The translations under genes and the position numbers were made by a program. Shown piece after piece: positions 61,494-64,000 of a DNA stretch of 64,000 nucleotides. This DNA comes from Streptomyces scabiei 87.22 (GTDB lineage Bacteria > Actinomycetota > Actinomycetes > Streptomycetales > Streptomycetaceae), in NCBI RefSeq assembly GCF_000091305.1, contig NC_013929.1, positions 8,990,001 through 9,054,000 of the forward strand, given 5' to 3'. The stretch's first letter is position 1. Every line of letters begins with the position of its first letter. The notes under the pieces are model-generated. The model was given only the letters and a program-made list of their open reading frames with translations. It had not been told where the DNA came from and did not search any database.

Positions 61494-62033
61494 ATGTCCG
61501 CGACCGGACCGGCACCCACACCCGCACCCGCCACGTCCCGCGAGCAGCGTCGCGCCGAGCGCCGGGCCCGCGCCGACTACACCGGCGGGGTCTACGGCTC
61601 CATGCTCGCCTCCTCCGTGCTCATCGGTGCGGGCACCCTGGGGTCCTATCCGCGCCTGGAGATCGTCCTGCTGCTGGTGCTCACCGGCCTCGTGTTCTGG
61701 ATCGCGCACGTGCACGCCCAGCTGTTCGGGGCGCGGCTGGCGCAGCGGGGCCTGGACCGCAGGGTCGTGCTGGAGGTGTGCCGCGAGGAGTGGCCGATCG
61801 TCAAGGCCGCCGTCCCGCCCGCCGCCGCCGTGGCGATCAGCCCCGTCCTCGGCCTCGATGTGCCGGGCGCCCTGTGGCTGGCGATCGCGGTGGCGGTGGC
61901 GGGTCAGGTGGGCTGGTCCGCGGCGGCCGCCCGCCGGGCCGGCGCCCCATGGGGCATGGTCGCCCTCACGGCCTCGGTGAACCTGCTGCTCGGCCTCCTG
62001 ATCATCGCGTTCAAGCTGTACCTGACGCACTGA
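61494..62033 (+). CDS. small integral membrane protein
   Basis: 179 residues from ATG 61494, with GAGGAGG 6 bases upstream. Five transmembrane segments (GSMLASSVLIGAGTLGSYPR, IVLLLVLTGLVFWIAHVHAQ, AVPPAAAVAISPVLGL, GALWLAIAVAVAGQVGW, ASVNLLLGLLIIAFKLYLTH) and a basic N-terminus (REQRRAERRARADYTGG). It is common downstream of transporters in Streptomyces; function unknown. Its stop lies within an 8-bp tandem repeat. Confidence 0.78.
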   Translation: MSATGPAPTPAPATSREQRRAERRARADYTGGVYGSMLASSVLIGAGTLGSYPRLEIVLLLVLTGLVFWIAHVHAQLFGARLAQRGLDRRVVLEVCREEWPIVKAAVPPAAAVAISPVLGLDVPGALWLAIAVAVAGQVGWSAAAARRAGAPWGMVALTASVNLLLGLLIIAFKLYLTH

Positions 62034-62054
62034 CGCACTGACGCACTGACGCAC
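62023..62054 (+). repeat. four tandem TGACGCAC units across a stop codon
   Basis: TGACGCAC is repeated four times without error at 62023-62054. The stop of the small membrane protein (62031-62033) is in the second unit. Because 8 is not a multiple of 3, a change in copy number upstream of the stop would shift the frame, but stops recur in the repeat. Confidence 0.85.
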
Positions 62055-62181
62055 TGACCCCCGGACTCCCGCCCCGCCGACGCCGACTCTCACCTTCCAG
62101 GGGTGAGGCCCGGCCCGGCCCCCGGGCCGCACGATCGCAGAGAAGGGGCGCAGTCCGCCCGCCACCGGCCGTGGGGAATCC

Positions 62182-62385
62182 ATGCGCATGCGCTACGAGA
62201 TCCGCGTCGACGGACATCTGTCGAAGGCGCTGACCGGCGCCTTCCCCGAGCTGGACCATGTGCGGATGTCCGGCCACACGGTCCTGTTCGGGCACGTCGT
62301 CGACGAGGCGCATCTGTACGGTCTGCTGGCCCGCTGCCAGTCCCTCGGCCTACGGGTCCTGGAGATGCGCCAGCTGCCGGAGTGA
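62182..62385 (+). CDS. conserved small protein
   Basis: 67 residues (MRMRYEIRVDGHLSKALTGA FPEL, then VVDEAHLYGLLARCQSLGLR). It has a beta-alpha-beta look, like small proteins often found in Streptomyces genomes. No ribosome site is obvious apart from GGGGAATCC. It converges on the DUF2252 gene with 16 bases between the stops. Confidence 0.65.
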   Translation: MRMRYEIRVDGHLSKALTGAFPELDHVRMSGHTVLFGHVVDEAHLYGLLARCQSLGLRVLEMRQLPE

Positions 62386-62401
62386 GCCGGAGCGGGCCCC
62401 G

Positions 62402-63817
62402 TCAGAGGATCTCCGCGCGGACCCGGCCCGTGTGCGCGGCCACCCGCAGCGCGTCGAAGTCCCGCTCGTTGCGGTCGGCGTACGCCTGCGCGAACTCGGC
62501 GAGCGCCCGGTCGAAGCGGTCGCTGCCGCCCAGGTAGGCGGCGATCGCGACGGGGTCACCGGAGCGGGCGTGCGCCCGGGCCAGGCTGGCCCCGCACACC
62601 TGGGCGAAGAGCCGCAGCATGCCGGGGTCCCAGGTCTCCGGCCGGGCGATGCCCTTCCAGTCGCGCAACTGCCGTACGTAGAAGTCCCGTTCGCGTCCGT
62701 CGAGGCCGACCACATGGGTCCAGCCCAGGAAGATGTCACTGGTCGTCTGGATCAGCCGCTGCCCCGACACCACACGGCGGCCCTGGTTGTCCCAGCGGTC
62801 GCCGCCGAGCTGGGCGGAGAGGACGGACTGCTGCGCCTCCTTGGCCTGGAGCAGCAGTGGATCGGTGTCGTCCCGGCCGAGCAGGAGGACGATCCAGCAG
62901 CGCGTCCCGACGCTGCCGACGCCCACCACCTTGCGGGCCATGTCGACGACGCGGTAGTGCCGCAGCAGATGCCGGCGTTCCGACGACAGGGTTCGTACGT
63001 ACTGGTCCAGGACGTTCTGGAGCTCCTTCTCCTGCCCGTTCCCGGAGGGGTCCGCCAGCAGGTCCCTCAGCGGGGTGATCAGCGGCGGGTCGGGGGTGAT
63101 GCGCCGTCCCTCGGCCGTGACCCGGGTGAGCTTCTCGAAGGCCTGGAGATGGGTGCGGGTGCGGGCCTTCGTGGCTGCCTCGGCGGTACGGCGTCTGCTG
63201 CGCCTGTCCATCGACGAGGCCATCAGCTCCCGCAGCCGGTCGGCGTCGTCCTGCGCGTACCAGATGTCCAGGGTGGGCATGCCGGCGAAGTCGCGCATCC
63301 GCCGCCGGTACGCCTCCACACAGGCGCGTACCGCGCGGTTCTGCTCCTTCTCCGGGAAACCGTTGGCCCGGGCGGCGATCACGAAGCTGGCCGCCAGCCG
63401 CTTCACGTCCCATTCGAAGGGCCCGGCCAGGGTCTCGTCGAAGTCGTTGATGTCGAAGACGAGATGGCGTTCGGGTGAGGCCAGCAGCCGGAAGTTGAGC
63501 AGATGGGCGTCGCCGCAGAGCTGCACCGTGAGGCCGGTGTTCGGCAGGGGCCCGAGGTCCGAGGCCATGATCGCCGCGGCGCCCCGGTAGAAGCGGAACG
63601 GGGATTCGAGCATGCGGCCGTAGCGGATCGGCACCAGCTCCTGGAGCCGGGTGGCCGACTGGCGCTCGATCACCTCGACGGGGTCGGTCCGGCCGGAGTC
63701 CACGTCTGCCTCGAACCAGCCGTGACACGAGCGCGAGGCCCGCTTGCGCGCGCTGCGGCCGTACGCGGCCCTGTCGGCCACGGTCAGCGACGCACTGAAT
63801 GCGCTGGATACGGTCAT
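62402..63817 (-). CDS. DUF2252 protein (aminoglycoside phosphotransferase-like fold)
   Basis: 471 residues, ATG 63817 with a GGAGGTAG-type site just upstream. Kinase-like segments match DUF2252: RFYRGAAAIMASDL, LCGDAHLLNFRLLAS (catalytic-loop-like HxxN), FDINDFDETLAGPFEWDVKR (DFD-like metal site) and GVGSVGTRCWIVLLLGRDD. The family is predicted to phosphorylate or otherwise bind ATP, but no substrate is known. The remaining 180 bases to the window end contain no gene. Confidence 0.88.
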   Translation of the reverse strand: MTVSSAFSASLTVADRAAYGRSARKRASRSCHGWFEADVDSGRTDPVEVIERQSATRLQELVPIRYGRMLESPFRFYRGAAAIMASDLGPLPNTGLTVQLCGDAHLLNFRLLASPERHLVFDINDFDETLAGPFEWDVKRLAASFVIAARANGFPEKEQNRAVRACVEAYRRRMRDFAGMPTLDIWYAQDDADRLRELMASSMDRRSRRRTAEAATKARTRTHLQAFEKLTRVTAEGRRITPDPPLITPLRDLLADPSGNGQEKELQNVLDQYVRTLSSERRHLLRHYRVVDMARKVVGVGSVGTRCWIVLLLGRDDTDPLLLQAKEAQQSVLSAQLGGDRWDNQGRRVVSGQRLIQTTSDIFLGWTHVVGLDGRERDFYVRQLRDWKGIARPETWDPGMLRLFAQVCGASLARAHARSGDPVAIAAYLGGSDRFDRALAEFAQAYADRNERDFDALRVAAHTGRVRAEIL

Positions 63818-64000
63818 GACCCCTACCTCCTGAACCGCCGGCCGGGCGTGCTTCCCACCTCATCGTGCCTCCGATGTACCGGTTTCACCCGCCGAGGGTG
63901 ATCCGGGCGGGCACGCGCGCGGGAACGCTGGCCGCAGAGAGGTCACCGCACACATCACCGTCCACCGCCGCGTGCCGGCGGTGGGGGAGGCGGCCCGCTC

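Noticed and set aside
1..64000. CRISPR array, rRNA operon, phage structural genes or a known antibiotic gene cluster
   Set aside because: No regularly spaced repeats, rRNA sequences, capsid/tail genes or PKS/NRPS modules were seen.

Overview
The window is high-GC actinobacterial DNA, almost certainly Streptomyces. The evidence is strong G/C third-position bias, GTG/TTG starts with GGAGG-type ribosome sites, a Tat-lipoprotein binding protein, an ECF41-type sigma factor, and several families that are typical of Streptomyces (DUF6193, SCO6745-like, DUF2252). No rRNA, tRNA or CRISPR array was seen. The many insertion-sequence relics between single accessory genes suggest a chromosome arm or another variable region.

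Region 1 (1-17.8 kb) is a catabolic supercluster. It begins with an aldo/keto reductase relic and a HAD hydrolase. Two tandem IclR repressors follow, and the second diverges from an operon of a sarcosine-oxidase-like flavoenzyme, an AstE/AspA-type zinc deacylase, a complete spermidine/putrescine-type ABC importer (Tat lipoprotein, ATPase, two permeases), a class III aminotransferase, a second deacylase, an aldehyde dehydrogenase, an aldo/keto reductase, a second HAD hydrolase, a DadA/PuuB-like oxidase and aspartase. Many of these genes overlap by 1-8 bp. Together they look like uptake of an amine, deacylation, oxidation or transamination to an aldehyde and then an acid, and aspartate to fumarate. 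The deacylase/aminotransferase/dehydrogenase/aspartase set resembles the lower part of ectoine catabolism (DoeB/DoeD/DoeC), but no ectoine hydrolase is present. The real substrate is unknown.

Region 2 (17.8-30.4 kb) holds a second, rearranged catabolic locus built partly from copies of region 1. A GntR/FadR-type regulator sits between two outward-facing arms. The left arm is HAD, a Rid 3' fragment, an SDR 3' fragment, a DadA-like oxidase and a sarcosine-oxidase-like enzyme. The right arm is Rid, a D-threonine-aldolase-like enzyme, an SDR, a sarcosine-oxidase-like enzyme, a deacylase stub and an Lrp/AsnC regulator. The arms share a 294-bp inverted repeat (about 98.6% identical). GTCGAC-type palindromes lie at both arm promoters and before the regulator gene. 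A different 15-bp palindrome, TKCCACAWTGTGGCA, occurs at exactly the three places expected for IclR control: before each iclR gene and before the second sarcosine-oxidase-like gene.

Region 3 (30.4-44.4 kb) is a graveyard of mobile elements (ISAs1, IS5 and IS1380 relics, a Y-family polymerase relic). It carries one intact IS3-family element with an in-phase slippery heptamer, inserted with an ATT target duplication into a DUF6193 gene. Real genes here are a flavin amine-oxidase/desaturase-like protein, a membrane-anchored pentapeptide-repeat protein, a DUF418/HGSNAT-like membrane acyltransferase, a lipoprotein multicopper oxidase with a Met-rich insert, a DUF3237 protein and a small secreted protein.

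Region 4 (44.4-64 kb) contains a two-gene operon of a GNAT-aminotransferase fusion plus a CdsA homologue with a perfect 18-bp palindrome upstream, a GNAT, an FMN-reductase/SnoaL fusion divergent from an ECF41 sigma factor, a decayed IS5-type element, a secreted phospholipase D-like protein, Tn3 and integrase relics, a lipoprotein/membrane-protein pair, an SCO6745-like protein, a 14-helix MFS exporter with a small membrane protein, and a DUF2252 protein.
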